DNA of 64,000 nucleotides from an uncultured Tenacibaculum sp. Its GTDB lineage: Bacteria > Bacteroidota > Bacteroidia > Flavobacteriales > Flavobacteriaceae. Positions 7,561 to 18,600 of the stretch are shown piece after piece. A program made the position numbers and the translations under genes. The stretch's first letter is position 1; each line of letters starts with the position of its first letter. The DNA lies in the NCBI GenBank assembly GCA_947497895.1, contig CANMIL010000010.1, positions 1 through 64,000 of the forward strand, given 5' to 3'. The notes below the pieces were generated by a model. It saw only the letters and a list, made by a program, of their open reading frames with translations. It was not told the origin of the DNA and searched no databases.

Positions 7561-8599
7561 ATTTTATTACAATTCTTTTATCTTGTTCATCAAATACTTG
7601 TTGATCGCGCAAATATTTATTGAACCACTCAACTATTCTTTCCTCAACATCTTTTCTGTTTTTACTTAACTTATGATTATCTGTTTCATAGCTTACAAAC
7701 TGAAATGGAAATTTATTTACCTCTAATTTTTCCGTCAACTCAACCGACTGGTCGTAGCTTACTAATTTATCTTCTTTACCATGTAAAATTAAAAGAGGAA
7801 CCCGAGAAAGTTGATCATCCCAAAAAACCACCGAACGCTTTTTCAATTGATTTTCTTTATCCTCTTTATAATTCGGAATTATCTGTGAGTGTACACTCTT
7901 TTCCAAACCAGGACGATTCTTAACTGTAGTAAATGCATTCGCTGTTCCAGCCAAAACAACAGCCGCTTTAAATTTATTTGATTCCCTAAGAGCTTTATAC
8001 GTCATCATTCCCCCTCTGCTATGACCATAAATTCCAATTTGTGAAGTATCCGCCTTATTTATTTTTGACAATACTGGAATTAAGTTCAATACATCTTGAA
8101 CATCTTTACCTCCGAGTTCATCTTTTCCTTCACCACCATTATTCCCACGATAGTTAGATGCAATTACCACATAACCTTGTTCTGCAAGAAACAACATTCG
8201 CTTTTTTATTAAAGAAAAACTCAATTTCCCATAATCTCGATTACCTCCTCTATTGAAAATAATGCACGGGTATTTCCCCTCTTTTTTAGGAACTACCAAA
8301 TTTCCTGATACCATTAGCCCATTACTTTTATAAGCTATAGAATATAATTCGGTATTTTTCACGCTTTTGTAACTGGGTAAAACACCACCAAAGAAACTCA
8401 AAATACCATATCCTAAACCAGCAACTTTTTTTGTCTTTAAAATTTTATTAGAATCAAATTTACCAAACGCATCTTTTAATTCAACAGTATTTAAATACGA
8501 AATTTCTTCATTTGCTAGTGAATTACCAAAAACAATTAGCGCGAAAAAAGTTCCTATAATTACTACAAAAATTAACAAGATTTTCTTTACCATCTTCAT
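7559..8599 (-). CDS. Membrane-anchored alpha/beta hydrolase (prolyl oligopeptidase/dienelactone hydrolase-like)
   Basis: A 346-residue protein with one N-terminal transmembrane segment (about 5-26) followed by an alpha/beta hydrolase domain. The nucleophile elbow is GHSRGG (Ser194), the oxyanion region is CIIFNRGGNRDYG, the acid is likely the Asp of HGKEDKLVS, and the His is that of ETDNHKLS. The family includes peptidases and esterases; the substrate is unknown. The start could be Met1 or Met3 (8593). The stop lies within the shared terminator. Confidence 0.85.
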   Translation of the reverse strand: MKMVKKILLIFVVIIGTFFALIVFGNSLANEEISYLNTVELKDAFGKFDSNKILKTKKVAGLGYGILSFFGGVLPSYKSVKNTELYSIAYKSNGLMVSGNLVVPKKEGKYPCIIFNRGGNRDYGKLSFSLIKKRMLFLAEQGYVVIASNYRGNNGGEGKDELGGKDVQDVLNLIPVLSKINKADTSQIGIYGHSRGGMMTYKALRESNKFKAAVVLAGTANAFTTVKNRPGLEKSVHSQIIPNYKEDKENQLKKRSVVFWDDQLSRVPLLILHGKEDKLVSYDQSVELTEKLEVNKFPFQFVSYETDNHKLSKNRKDVEERIVEWFNKYLRDQQVFDEQDKRIVIK

Positions 8600-8760
8600 C
8601 CCTTTTATTATTAAGTATTTTAAAATTAGACTATTCCAAACTACTTTTGTTACACGCCTTATTTTGAATGAAAAATATTTTTTTGACTAAAAACCAACAA
8701 AATAAACACCTTACTAACTCTGTTTTAGTATATTTACTTCATTAAAAAAGAAAACTAAAA

Positions 8761-10881
8761 ATGATTGCTGCCAATTACTATCCAAAAAGCCCGAAGGGCA
8801 TATCTAAAAATTTCACGAAACTTCCATCATCTTATATTACAAAATCCATATTGGCTATTCTTGCTATTATCCTGTTTTTTGTTCTATATGCCTGTCTAGT
8901 TTTTACCACAGGATATTTAGCCTACCTTGCTTTAATTTATGATATCGGGCCTGTTAACAAAGTAACTATTCTGATGAAAATTGGAGCCGTTGCAGGAAGC
9001 GCTATGCTGTTCGTTTTTACCTTGAAGTTTATATTTAAACTTAAAAATCCGAAACCACAGAACAGAATTAAACTAGACAAAAAAAAGCATCAAAACCTTT
9101 GGGACTTTGTTGCTAAAATTTGCCAAGAAACTGGAGCTCCTAAACCAAAAAACATTTACATTGATCCTGATGTAAATGCTTATGTCGCTTATTCAAATAT
9201 TTGGTTAAGCTTATTCTTACCAATAAAAAAAGAACTTACTATTGGCTTAGGACTTATTGACTCCTTGAACTTAACCGAATTTAAAGCAGTTATTACTCAT
9301 GAGTTTGGTCATTTTGCTCAAAAAGCGATGAAGATTGGAAGTTATATTAATTCAGCCAATACGATTATCCATGATATGATATATAACAGAGATAGCTGGG
9401 ACAACCTATTGGACGAATGGAGAGCGTCAGACCTACGACTATCTTTTGCCGCTTGGATTATCACTCCTGTTATTTGGATTATAAGACAAACATTGGCCTT
9501 ATTCTATCAGTTTTTAAACATCATGTACTCTTCATTATCTAGAGAAATGGAGTTTAATGCAGATAAAGTTGCCGTAAGTACTTCAGGAAGTGATGCCATT
9601 ATCGCTGCTTTATGGAAACTTGATGCTGGATTTGAGAACTGGAATAGTACTATTGAGCACGCTTATTTAGCTTCTAAAAAGAAAGTATACACGAAAAACT
9701 TATATACTCACAACCAAATTGCACATGAAAAAATAAAAGATTCTCAATTAGAAAAGTTATCAAATCTTCCTCAACACACTATGGGTGGAAAAAAGTACTT
9801 TTCTTCTTCAGAAAATTCAAAAGTGAGCATGTACGCAAGTCACCCACCGAATAATTTAAGGCAAGAGAACGCGAAAGTTCCTTATGTTGAATGCGCATCG
9901 GACAATCGTTCTCCTTGGCTACTTTTTGAAAATGCTCAAGAACTTCAGGAAGAAATGTCATTATTGGTATACAAACAGTACTTCGGAAAAGAATCTCTTG
10001 AATTTTCAACTTCAGAGGTTTTCGAGAACTTTATTATTCAAGAAATGCAAGGAAAAGAGCTTCTTGCCGAATATCAAGATACTTTTTTAAATAGATTTTT
10101 ATTTATTGAAGCTCACGATGAATTACTCAAAAAAGCCAATGAAAAAGAAACTGTTTCTCAAAATGACGTCAAATATTTGAAAGATAGCCTGACAGAATTA
10201 ATGAATCCTGTTAAAGAAATTGAAAGCTTAATGAACAAAGCAGTCGAAATTTCTCAGGGAACTACGAAAGATGTTTCCTTTAACTTTCAAGGAAAAGAAT
10301 ACGGTAAAAAGGATCTTCAAAAAGGGTACGAAACAATGATTGCCGAACGTGAAAAAATATTCAATGAAAACTTTAAAGACTGGGACACTCGCTTTTGCAC
10401 TATTCATTTGAATTTAGCTATTCAAAACAATAAACAAGAGGAGTTATTAAAGATATACAAACAGCACCAAGTGATCATTAACATCTACAAAGGTATTGTC
10501 GCTGTAAAAAACACAATTTTTGAAGATTTACAACAACTGCAATCTAAGTCAGAAGTTGAGCAAAGTGAAGTAATTAATTTCCAAAACAGGATTAAGGAAC
10601 TCACTGAAGTTAACAATAAGCACTTATATAAAATAGATGATATTGAATTCATTCCAATGTCAAATATTGATGATGCAAAAGAATTTAAAGAAGCCATTGT
10701 TGATGAAGGTGAATTCAAGAAGGAAACAGGTAATCTTTTTGAAAACGGTGGTTTTGATAGAACTGTTATGAAAATTGACAATGCCATCAATAATTGCCAA
10801 CGATTAGAACAAAAAAGTATTGGGTTAATTTTAATGTTTCACCATCAATTACAAGAACAAGCTAATATTGTAAAGAATTAA
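8761..10881 (+). CDS. Membrane-bound M48-family zinc metalloprotease
   Basis: A 706-residue protein. Two transmembrane segments (about 27-62 and 69-95) precede an M48 peptidase domain with the zinc motif HEFGH (His180, Glu181, His184); the third ligand is probably the Glu in SREMEFNADKVA. Residues after about 370 form a long, mostly helical region unlike HtpX, so this belongs to the larger bacteroidetal M48 proteins with a C-terminal extension. A role in membrane or envelope protein quality control is inferred from the family. It is a single-gene unit with a bidirectional terminator behind it. Confidence 0.88.
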   Translation: MIAANYYPKSPKGISKNFTKLPSSYITKSILAILAIILFFVLYACLVFTTGYLAYLALIYDIGPVNKVTILMKIGAVAGSAMLFVFTLKFIFKLKNPKPQNRIKLDKKKHQNLWDFVAKICQETGAPKPKNIYIDPDVNAYVAYSNIWLSLFLPIKKELTIGLGLIDSLNLTEFKAVITHEFGHFAQKAMKIGSYINSANTIIHDMIYNRDSWDNLLDEWRASDLRLSFAAWIITPVIWIIRQTLALFYQFLNIMYSSLSREMEFNADKVAVSTSGSDAIIAALWKLDAGFENWNSTIEHAYLASKKKVYTKNLYTHNQIAHEKIKDSQLEKLSNLPQHTMGGKKYFSSSENSKVSMYASHPPNNLRQENAKVPYVECASDNRSPWLLFENAQELQEEMSLLVYKQYFGKESLEFSTSEVFENFIIQEMQGKELLAEYQDTFLNRFLFIEAHDELLKKANEKETVSQNDVKYLKDSLTELMNPVKEIESLMNKAVEISQGTTKDVSFNFQGKEYGKKDLQKGYETMIAEREKIFNENFKDWDTRFCTIHLNLAIQNNKQEELLKIYKQHQVIINIYKGIVAVKNTIFEDLQQLQSKSEVEQSEVINFQNRIKELTEVNNKHLYKIDDIEFIPMSNIDDAKEFKEAIVDEGEFKKETGNLFENGGFDRTVMKIDNAINNCQRLEQKSIGLILMFHHQLQEQANIVKN

Positions 10882-10903
10882 AGACTATAACTATCAATTA
10901 TTT

Positions 10904-10927
10904 AAAACCTCATTCTTATGAGGTTTT
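10904..10927. terminator. Bidirectional terminator between M48 protease and XRE gene
   Basis: 10-bp stem AAAACCTCAT/ATGAGGTTTT with loop TCTT. It overlaps the stop codon of the minus-strand XRE gene and ends in a T-rich stretch on the plus strand. Confidence 0.8.
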
Positions 10928-11311
10928 ACTTTTTATAATAGTATCAATTTGACTGTTTAGTAACCTACCAACCTCTTCGTCTTTCAAAAGTAATTCAAGC
11001 AGACTCTGCTTAATCTTGTTATTCAACATTGACACTTCATAAGCCGAAGGTGGTTCCTGTACTAATCCTTGCGAAGTTCCTTCTAAAAACATTTTTCCTC
11101 TACCAGTTAACAACCAAGTAGGATCAACTTCAGGAAAAGCTATAAGAATTTTATTAAGCACATTGCTTTTAAACGAAGCTTTCCTTCTAATAGCAGTTCC
11201 TATTGAATTATTTGAAACATCAATCTTTTCCTCAAAAGACCTAATGTTCATTTTATTTACTTCAATAATTTTTGCTACTCTTTTATAAGTATCATCTATG
11301 AAATCAACCAT
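10916..11311 (-). CDS. XRE-type helix-turn-helix regulator (phage-repressor-like)
   Basis: A 131-residue protein whose first 70 residues form a lambda-repressor-like domain: YKRVAKIIEVNKMNIRSFEE, then VSNNSIGTAIRRK, then FPEVDPTWLLTGRG. The 'P.V.P.WLLTG.G.M' ending is the hallmark of a group common on flavobacterial chromosomes and prophages. The C-terminal 60 residues are helical and could mediate dimerisation. It is transcribed divergently from a small gene, and the 143-bp space between holds opposed promoter boxes and repeated GTACAAA sites. No phage structural genes are near. Confidence 0.8.
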   Translation of the reverse strand: MVDFIDDTYKRVAKIIEVNKMNIRSFEEKIDVSNNSIGTAIRRKASFKSNVLNKILIAFPEVDPTWLLTGRGKMFLEGTSQGLVQEPPSAYEVSMLNNKIKQSLLELLLKDEEVGRLLNSQIDTIIKSKTS

Positions 11312-11371
11312 TTAAAAACAACTTTTTTCTAAATCTTTTATAATTTTGTTTTACAGTTAGAATTTTGTTTG

Positions 11372-11412
11372 TATATTTGTAAAGCATTCAGTACAAAACT
11401 CGTACAAATATA
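11372..11412. promoter_or_regulatory. Divergent promoter/operator region of the XRE switch
   Basis: A plus-strand TATATTTG box (11372-11379) points to the small gene. A minus-strand TATATTTG box (plus CAAATATA, 11405-11412) points to the XRE gene. Between and over them lie two direct copies of GTACAAA (11391-11397, 11402-11408), the first also inverted relative to TTTGTA at 11376-11381. This looks like an overlapping promoter with operator half-sites for the repressor. The -33 boxes are not clear. Confidence 0.55.
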
Positions 11413-11454
11413 AATTAAAAGTGCTGTCATTTTCCAAAAAAGACTTATAGTTTT

Positions 11455-11712
11455 ATGATATCACCTACGCAACGAAAAGAATTAGAAAGGGTTAAACCAC
11501 CTAAGTATAGGGAAAAAGTCAAACAATATTTAGCTCAGAAAGGGCATATTTTTTCCTTAGAAACTATCCAGAAAGTATATTCTGGTAAAAGAAACAACAT
11601 TATTATAACAGAGGCTATTTATGAAGTATTCAACAGTTATAAAAAGGAAAAAGAGAAAATCAACTCTAAACTAAACACAATCACTGCCGACATTCCAAAA
11701 GATATCTCTTAA
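11455..11712 (+). CDS. Small basic protein, divergent partner of the XRE regulator
   Basis: An 85-residue, lysine-rich soluble protein. Residues about 10-60 (PKYREKVKQYLAQKGHIFSLETIQKVYSGKRNN) look like a short helical DNA-binding fold in which 'S.ETI.KVYSGKR' resembles the recognition helix of small XRE-like proteins. I do not recognise a named family. Its position opposite a repressor gene with shared operators suggests a Cro-like or antagonist role. It is followed by a structured terminator. Confidence 0.6.
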   Translation: MISPTQRKELERVKPPKYREKVKQYLAQKGHIFSLETIQKVYSGKRNNIIITEAIYEVFNSYKKEKEKINSKLNTITADIPKDIS

Positions 11713-11740
11713 ATATTAGCATTATACGGATGGGGCAACA

Positions 11741-11777
11741 CGGGGTGGAAATGTAAGGTTTTCCGCCTCGTTTCTTT
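11741..11777 (+). terminator. Terminator hairpin of the small XRE-linked gene
   Basis: An 11-bp stem (CGGGGTGGAAA/TTTCCGCCTCG) with two G-U wobbles and an 8-nt loop, followed by a T-rich stretch, 28 bp behind the stop of the small gene. The wobble pairs make it perfect in RNA but not in DNA. Confidence 0.65.
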
Positions 11778-11811
11778 CAAACTAACTTTTTTCTAAATTT
11801 TAGTTTTTTGT

Positions 11812-11837
11812 AAGGCCGCCTAAAAAAAGGCGACCTT
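11812..11837 (-). terminator. Hairpin downstream of the repeat-protein gene
   Basis: 9-bp arms AAGGCCGCC/GGCGACCTT (one mismatch) with loop TAAAAAAA, 31 bp beyond the stop of the minus-strand repeat protein. There is no T run after it on the minus strand, so termination is only plausible. Confidence 0.4.
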
Positions 11838-11867
11838 GACTTAAAACTGAATCTAAAATATTAGTGT

Positions 11868-12389
11868 TTAGTTGTTATCAGCAAGTAATAGCAATTGAGC
11901 GGCTGCTCCTTTTGCTCCATCACTACCAACTTCACCTAACACACCAATTTCTTTTGCTCCTTCAGGATTTCCACTATAATAAACTGAAGCTTTTTCATAC
12001 ACATGATTATCTGCATAAAAACCTAACTCCTTTCCTCCTTCCGGATTACCGCTATAATAAACGCTTGTCTTTTGATATATTCTGTTGTTTTGTATAAAAC
12101 CTAGCTCTTTTCCTCCTTCTGGATTACCACTGTAATACACACTTGTTTTTTGGTAAATTCGGTTGTTTTGTATAAACCCAACTTCTTTTGCTCCTTCAGG
12201 GTTTCCACTGTAGTATACACTAGTTTTTTTATAAACTCGGTCATTTTTCACAAACCCAAGTTCTTTTCCTCCTTCTGGATTTCCACTATAATAAACGCTG
12301 GTTTTTTTATAAACACGACATTGAGCCACCATCCCTAAACTTAGAAATAGCCCGCATACTAATAGTAATAGTTCTTTTTTGTTTTTCAT
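11868..12389 (-). CDS. Secreted protein of five 26-residue YYSGNPEG repeats
   Basis: A 173-residue protein. A signal peptide (residues 1-23, KKELLLLVCGLFLSLGMVAQ) is followed by five contiguous repeats (25-154) built on VYKKTSVYYSGNPEGGKELG, then a short Gly/Ala/Leu tail. The start at 12389 gives a normal signal peptide; the frame extends 16 codons upstream without one. The repeats differ mainly at the first residues and the last five. The pattern recalls bacteroidetal 'beta-flower' proteins with five-fold symmetry (DUF6150-like); this is a tentative resemblance. It lies downstream of the NRPS on the same strand but behind a terminator. Confidence 0.75.
   Translation of the reverse strand: MKNKKELLLLVCGLFLSLGMVAQCRVYKKTSVYYSGNPEGGKELGFVKNDRVYKKTSVYYSGNPEGAKEVGFIQNNRIYQKTSVYYSGNPEGGKELGFIQNNRIYQKTSVYYSGNPEGGKELGFYADNHVYEKASVYYSGNPEGAKEIGVLGEVGSDGAKGAAAQLLLLADNN
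11928..12317 (-). repeat. Five tandem 78-bp coding repeats
   Basis: Residues 25-154 of the secreted protein consist of five 26-codon units with no spacer. Units 1-4 are nearly identical in protein (differences such as G/A, L/V, K/Q), while unit 5 is more diverged (HVYEKASVYY). The copies also differ at synonymous sites, so the array has been kept by selection rather than created very recently. Confidence 0.9.
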
Positions 12390-12540
12390 TGGTATTAATT
12401 TTAGTTTGGTTATAACTATAATGAGCCTACAAAACAAACTAAAATTGTAACGTAAAACAATTAGGGATTTTACCAGTTTTAATATCAGGAAAAAGCTAAA
12501 TTATATGAAGAAATTTTTTACATCAATTAACAAAATTGAC

Positions 12541-12578
12541 AAAAAAAAAGTCTGCAACAACCTAATGTCACAGACTTT
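12541..12578 (-). terminator. Terminator of the NRPS gene
   Basis: 8-bp stem AAAGTCTG/CAGACTTT with a 16-nt loop. On the minus strand it is followed by a run of nine T. It lies 28 bp behind the NRPS stop. Confidence 0.8.
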
Positions 12579-12605
12579 CATCTTTTGATAAAACCAGACA
12601 ATCCC

Positions 12606-15600
12606 TTAAGAGTTCATCAACTCCAAAACTGATTGTTTGTACTTATTTTCTTTCATTTTATTGGCTACTTCAACAACAAAAGGAAGATTTAAAAGATTCA
12701 TATGATTAGCGGGCAATCTATACACCATAATTTCATTTTTTGTAACGTTTTCCCATTCATAATCTTCACGCACATCTTGAATTCCTTCTTCCGTTCTGAA
12801 CAATGTAACTGGAACGTAGTATTTGACTTCATTTTCAGGAACATATCGTTCCCATATTTCTCGTTGCTTTAAAAATAGGTGTACAAAACTTTTAAACTCC
12901 ATTTTCCCCATAGCCTCAAAGCCTGATACCGATAATTGATTATAAACAACATCTAATTGTTCCATTTCTGTTTTCAACCTCAACTCTTCCTCCCTTATTG
13001 AAAGCTTTTCTGACGTTCCCATAAATGCTTCAACCATCATTTGGAAAATTTCCATTAGGTTCTTCGTATACGACTTCCCTAAAGAGCTAACCAACCTCCC
13101 TTTTAACAAACTCGCATAAGGCAATCCGTCAAAAGAAATAATCTCAGCTACCTGATAACCTCTCTCCCTAAGTTGTAGTGTCATTTCATGTACCACATTG
13201 GCTCCCATAGAATACCCAGCCAATCTATATGGCCCTTCAGGATCCACCACCTGCATATCTCTAATATTTTGCCTTGCAATTTCCTGTATACTTTCATATG
13301 ATTTTGTTTTCCCATCCAAACCATAGGCTTGAAACCCATACAACGTAAACTCATCCTCTAATAAATTTGCCAAAGCATAAAAAGAAACAATATTTCCTCC
13401 GGCACCTGGCGCACAAAATATTCTTTCTTCATTATCTGTTTGACTTATTTTAACCAATCCAGCATCCAGAATGCTTTCACCCGTATTTTCAATTAAACTA
13501 GCCAAACCAGTAATCGTTGGAAACTGAAACACCTCTTGTACTTTTACTTTATACCCTAAAACATTTTTAATTTTTGAAACTAATTGAATTACCAATAAAG
13601 AATTCCCACCAATTTCAAAGAAGTTATCATTAACACCTATGCTATCAAAACGTAATACTTCTTTCCAAATAATTGCTAATGCTACCTCTGTTGAAGTAGA
13701 TGGTTCTATGTATTCTTGTGTCTGATAGAACTCTGAGCTCGGTGCGGGTAATCCTTTCTTATTTATTTTCCCATTGGCTGTTACAGGAATTTCATCTAAA
13801 ATTATAAAAGCTTTTGGAACCATATATTCAGGCAAATGTTTTTTCAATTTATTTTGTACTTCTCTGACATCCACCTCTTCTTTTGCAGGCACAAAATAGG
13901 CTACTAATTCTTTATGCATTTTTTCATTTTCTCTAGCCAAAACCACTGCTTGTTGTACTTCTTCTAGTCGATCTAACACCATTTCTATTTCTCCGAGCTC
14001 TATTCTAAAACCTCTAATTTTAACTTGATCATCTTTCCTCCCCACGAATTCAATAGTTCCATCTGGTAACCATTTTGCCAAATCTCCAGTAGTGTATAAT
14101 CGCTCTCCCTCTTTAAACGGATGTACCACAAATCGTTCGTTTGTTAAATCTGGTCGATTGAGATAGCCTTCTGCTAAAGCTACTCCAGAAACACACAACT
14201 CTCCTACCACTCCAACAGGAACTAATGAACGAAAAGTATCTAGTATTAAGATCTCCGTATTAAAGATTGGAGTTCCAATAGATGGAAATACCGGTGCTGT
14301 TTCTATATCAGCAATGCGATAACTACTAACAACATGAGTTTCCGACGGACCGTATTGATTTATTAATTGACAATTTGTTTTCTTTATAAAACTTCTAATT
14401 TCTGAATGGATCCGAAGTTGTTCCCCAGCCGTTATTATTTCTTTTAATGAAGCCGGATATTGATTCAATTCATTAGCACATAATGCCAAACTTTCTAACA
14501 CCACAAATGGAACAAAAATATGGGTTACCTCATGTTCTTCAATTCTTTGCAGTAGCAAACTCATATCTTTACGTTCTTCTTCACTTACCATAATAAGTTC
14601 TTGCCCAAAACAAAGTGCACTTGCCATTTCTTGAAAACTCACATCAAAATTAATACTGGCAAATTGTAACACTTTTCTTTTAGAGGATAAATCGAACTGG
14701 CTCTCTTGCCACTGTAATAAATTTACTAAGGCATTATTACACATAGTTACTCCTTTTGGCACACCAGTAGACCCTGAGGTAAAAAGTATGTAAACTGCAT
14801 CGTCCTCCGAATACTCTTGTTGTAAAGGAGCTGAATCAATTTGAGTATTTACGATAATTTGATTTATTCTTATCAAAGCAACTTCGCTTTGAACAATCAA
14901 TGAATCCGCATTGGTCTCAAAAGAAGTTAAAATTGTAGCTAACCTAGACTCCCTGATAATAGTCTGCAATCTATTTTCAGGGTAAGAAGGATCTAAAGAT
15001 ACATAAGCACTTCTTGTTTTTAAAATTCCTAAAACAGCCACAATTAAATCTAGTGAGCGGTCCATACATACCCCAATAATACTTCCCGATTTTATCTGCT
15101 GATCTTGTATTAAATATCTTGCTAACCTATTAGAACATTCATCCAATTCATCATAGGTTAAAAATTCTTCTCCAAAAACTACAGCAATAGCCTCTGGTGT
15201 TTTTTGTGCCTGCTCTGTAAATAATTCAATTACCGATTGTTTTGCAGGCAACTCTATAGTCGTATTGTTAAATAATTTAGTTAACTGTATTTCTTCTTTT
15301 GACGTTAAATATGACACATCTTTTAAACACTTACCTACCGTTATCATACTTTTTAACAACTGCTGCAAGTGTCCTAAGACCATATTTACCTCCTCATCAC
15401 CTATAAGCTGACTACTATACATTATTTTAAAAGAAAGTCCTTCCGAAGTGCTAAAAAAACTTAATGAAACAGCAAAATTAGTATGCTCTGACACCTTAAA
15501 ATTTTCAATAGTAAATCCAAGAATTTCATGGGATGCTAATTCCTGAGTTGGGTAATTCTCAAAAACCACCAAGCTATCAAAAAGCTCCCCTTCCACCTCG

Positions 15601-18600
15601 CTTTCGGCAAGTATTTCACTTAAAGACATGACCCCATGTTCCTCCCTACCTAAAGTATGTACTTCCTGCAAATCTCGCAACCAAGTAACAACCTCACTAT
15701 TCTCTGTGACCTTTAAACACACAGGAATTGTATTAATATATAGCCCTACCCTACCTGCTATATCTTCAATTTTAGGGTCTCTACCGGATACTGTAGCTCC
15801 AAAAACAACCTGCTCTTGCCCTGTATATTTAGACAATAAATACCCCCAAGCTCCTTGCACAAAAGTATTAATGGTTATGCGATGCTTTTCTGTAAATGAG
15901 CTAATTTCTTGCGACAATTGCAGAGGTAAAGTAATTTGCTGTTCATTATTACCAATAATTTTGTTTCGTTTGGAAGGTATTTTCAAAAATGGTATCTCTG
16001 TAGGAGTTTTCACACCAGAGATGTACTCTTTCCAATATAACAGAGAGGTTGCCTTGTTTTTTTGTAAAAGACACCTAACATGATCTCCGTAATTATCTTG
16101 AGGCATTTCAGGTAATGCTTGCTCTTTTTCTATAGCTTCATAGTTTTCTAAGAAACTACTTAACAATGTAGCAAAAGACCAGCCATCCCATAAAATATGA
16201 TGGTTGGTAAAAACCATACGTACTTTATTCGGCGTCAGTCGTACTAATGATATTCTAAATAACGGGCTTTGCTCTAAGGTATTCCCTATAAACTCTTTTT
16301 CTTCCCTTACTAACTCCTGAAATTTATTTAATTGAACTTCTTCTGAAAAATGACTAAAATCTACCTCAACCACAGGAACCTCAACCGTTTCATAAACACA
16401 TTGTACGGGCACATTTAAATAACCTGTAAAGAAAGCCGTACGCAAAATACTGTGCTTACCTAATAATTCTCGCCAACTTCTACGGAAAGAACTTATTGAA
16501 AGTTCCCCTACAATATCGCACTGAAACTGCACTACGTAAGCAGAGGACTCTTCTTGATACAAACTATGAAACATTAGCCCTTCCTGCAACGGGCTCAACG
16601 GATAGATATCTGCAATAGGATATTTATGAACAGCATCTATCTGAAATTGTTGTAATTCTTGATAAGAAACCTCTGGAGGCAGATAATAATCACTTCTGGT
16701 TTTTATAGGTTTCTCGATATTTTTGCAGTGTTCTACTATTGACCGTAAAGCTTCTGTATAGGCTTCAGCTAATTTTTCAATGGTATTATCATGGTAGTAT
16801 TCATCACTATAACTCCACTGAATTTCCAAACAATCATGGAGCACAAGACTGTTAATGGCTATTTTATTCGGGTTTGTATTTTCCAACCCAATAATTTCAC
16901 CCGAATTTTCTGATGCTAGTCCAAATAATTGATTCGGTTCATTACTTAATTGATTGTCAAAATTTCCTAAGTAATTAAATACAATATTTTCGAAAGGTGT
17001 AGATAAGGCCGTACGAATTTCTTCGTCTGGCGAGAGGTAGCGTAGCACCCCATACCCTAATCCTTTATTAGGAACTTCCCGTAAAGTGTCTTTGACAGAA
17101 GCTATTATCGCACCCATTCCTAGATTTTGAGAATTTAACGGTAACACCACGGGATACAAACTAGTAAACCACCCAATAGTTTTGTTAACATCTAAGTTAT
17201 CAAACAATTGCTCACGTCCATGTCCCTCTAAGGCTATCAATACTTGCTCCTCTTCTATCCAGTTGCTCAGTGAAATAGCCAATGCACTTAACAATATATC
17301 ATTTATATCCGTACCATAGGCAGCGTGTATTTCTTTTAGCAACGAATTTGTTAAAGATGACTCCACAACAACCTTATACTGCTTGGTTTCTTTATAAGTT
17401 ACATCTTTTACAGGCTGTAAGTCTGCTGGCAATTCTTTGCTAAAATTCATGATATTCTTCCAATAATTCAATTGTTCTTTTAATATTGAAGAAGATGCAT
17501 ATTTTTCCAGTTCCTCTGTCCATTGTCGGAATGAGCTTCCTTTTTCAGCCAAACTAACTGGCAGTTGGAAGTATTCCGCATTTACCAAGGTTCCGAAATC
17601 TTCCAATAAAATTCTCCATGAAACCCCGTCCATTGCTAGATGGTGTACAATAATCAACAATCGATTTTCTTCTATTTCTTCAGGAGTTTGTATCCAAACA
17701 AAACGAATTACATCTCCCTTCAAAATATTTAAACTTGCCTGATACTTTTCTCCTATATCAGTTATTTCTGAAATGGAAGTAACATATTCTTCTACCACAT
17801 CTGCATATAAATCACCATAACATTGCTCCGGGAAGGTTTCTTCATTTTTATAAAGATACTTTAAACGAAATGTATCGTGCTGTTCTACTAACGTAGTTTT
17901 AATGACGCCTAAATCTTCTTTCGTTATTTTTTTGGACAACGTTAACAACACCGATTGGTTGTAATGATTCACTTGTTTGAATTGTTTTTCAAAAAACTGC
18001 AACTGAATAGGATGTAGGGGTACCACTCCTGATAGTGCACCAAGTTCCTTAAGAGTTTCCTGTTCTTGCTTGGCATGCGCAAGAATTTCAGCAATATTCT
18101 GATAATAAAAAATATCGTTTACCGTATAATGCAATCCTTTTGCTTTACTTAAACTTACCAGTTGTATCGCCTGAATGGAATCACCACCTAAATCGAAAAA
18201 ATTATCACGCACTCCAATCTTTTCTACTCCTAAAAACTCTTGCCAAATTACTACCATGAGCTCTTCATTTTCATTTGAGGGAGCCTCATAACTTCCAGAC
18301 CCACAAACCTCAAAATCATTTACTGCCAGAGCTTTTCTATCTATTTTACCATTATTAGTTAACGGAAACTCTTCCATAGGTACAAATATCTTTGGCACCA
18401 TATAATCTGGTAATCGTTTTTGCAGAATTCTTTGCAACAACTTTGGGTCAGAATCTAAAGCAGGCACAAAATAAGCTACCAACTTCTTCCTTCCATTTAA
18501 CTCTTCATGAACAACGACAGCAGATTGCTGTACAAATTTATTCTGATCTAAAATAGACTCAATTTCTTCGAGTTCTATTCGGTAACCATTAATTTTTACC

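Noticed and set aside
10485..10790. 101-codon minus-strand frame in the M48 protease gene
   Set aside because: Ser/Leu-rich antisense shadow of the helical C-terminal region; no start signal.
11928..12317. Regularly spaced repeats that could suggest a CRISPR-like array
   Set aside because: The units are contiguous, in frame, 78 bp long, without unique spacers, and encode a signal-peptide protein.
11864..12338. Plus-strand frames opposite the repeat protein
   Set aside because: They owe their length to the 78-bp repeats of the real gene; no start signal or protein-like composition.
15628..16083. 151-codon plus-strand frame inside the NRPS
   Set aside because: It lies wholly within the C2 domain coding region on the opposite strand; its Cys/Ser-rich translation fits a shadow frame.
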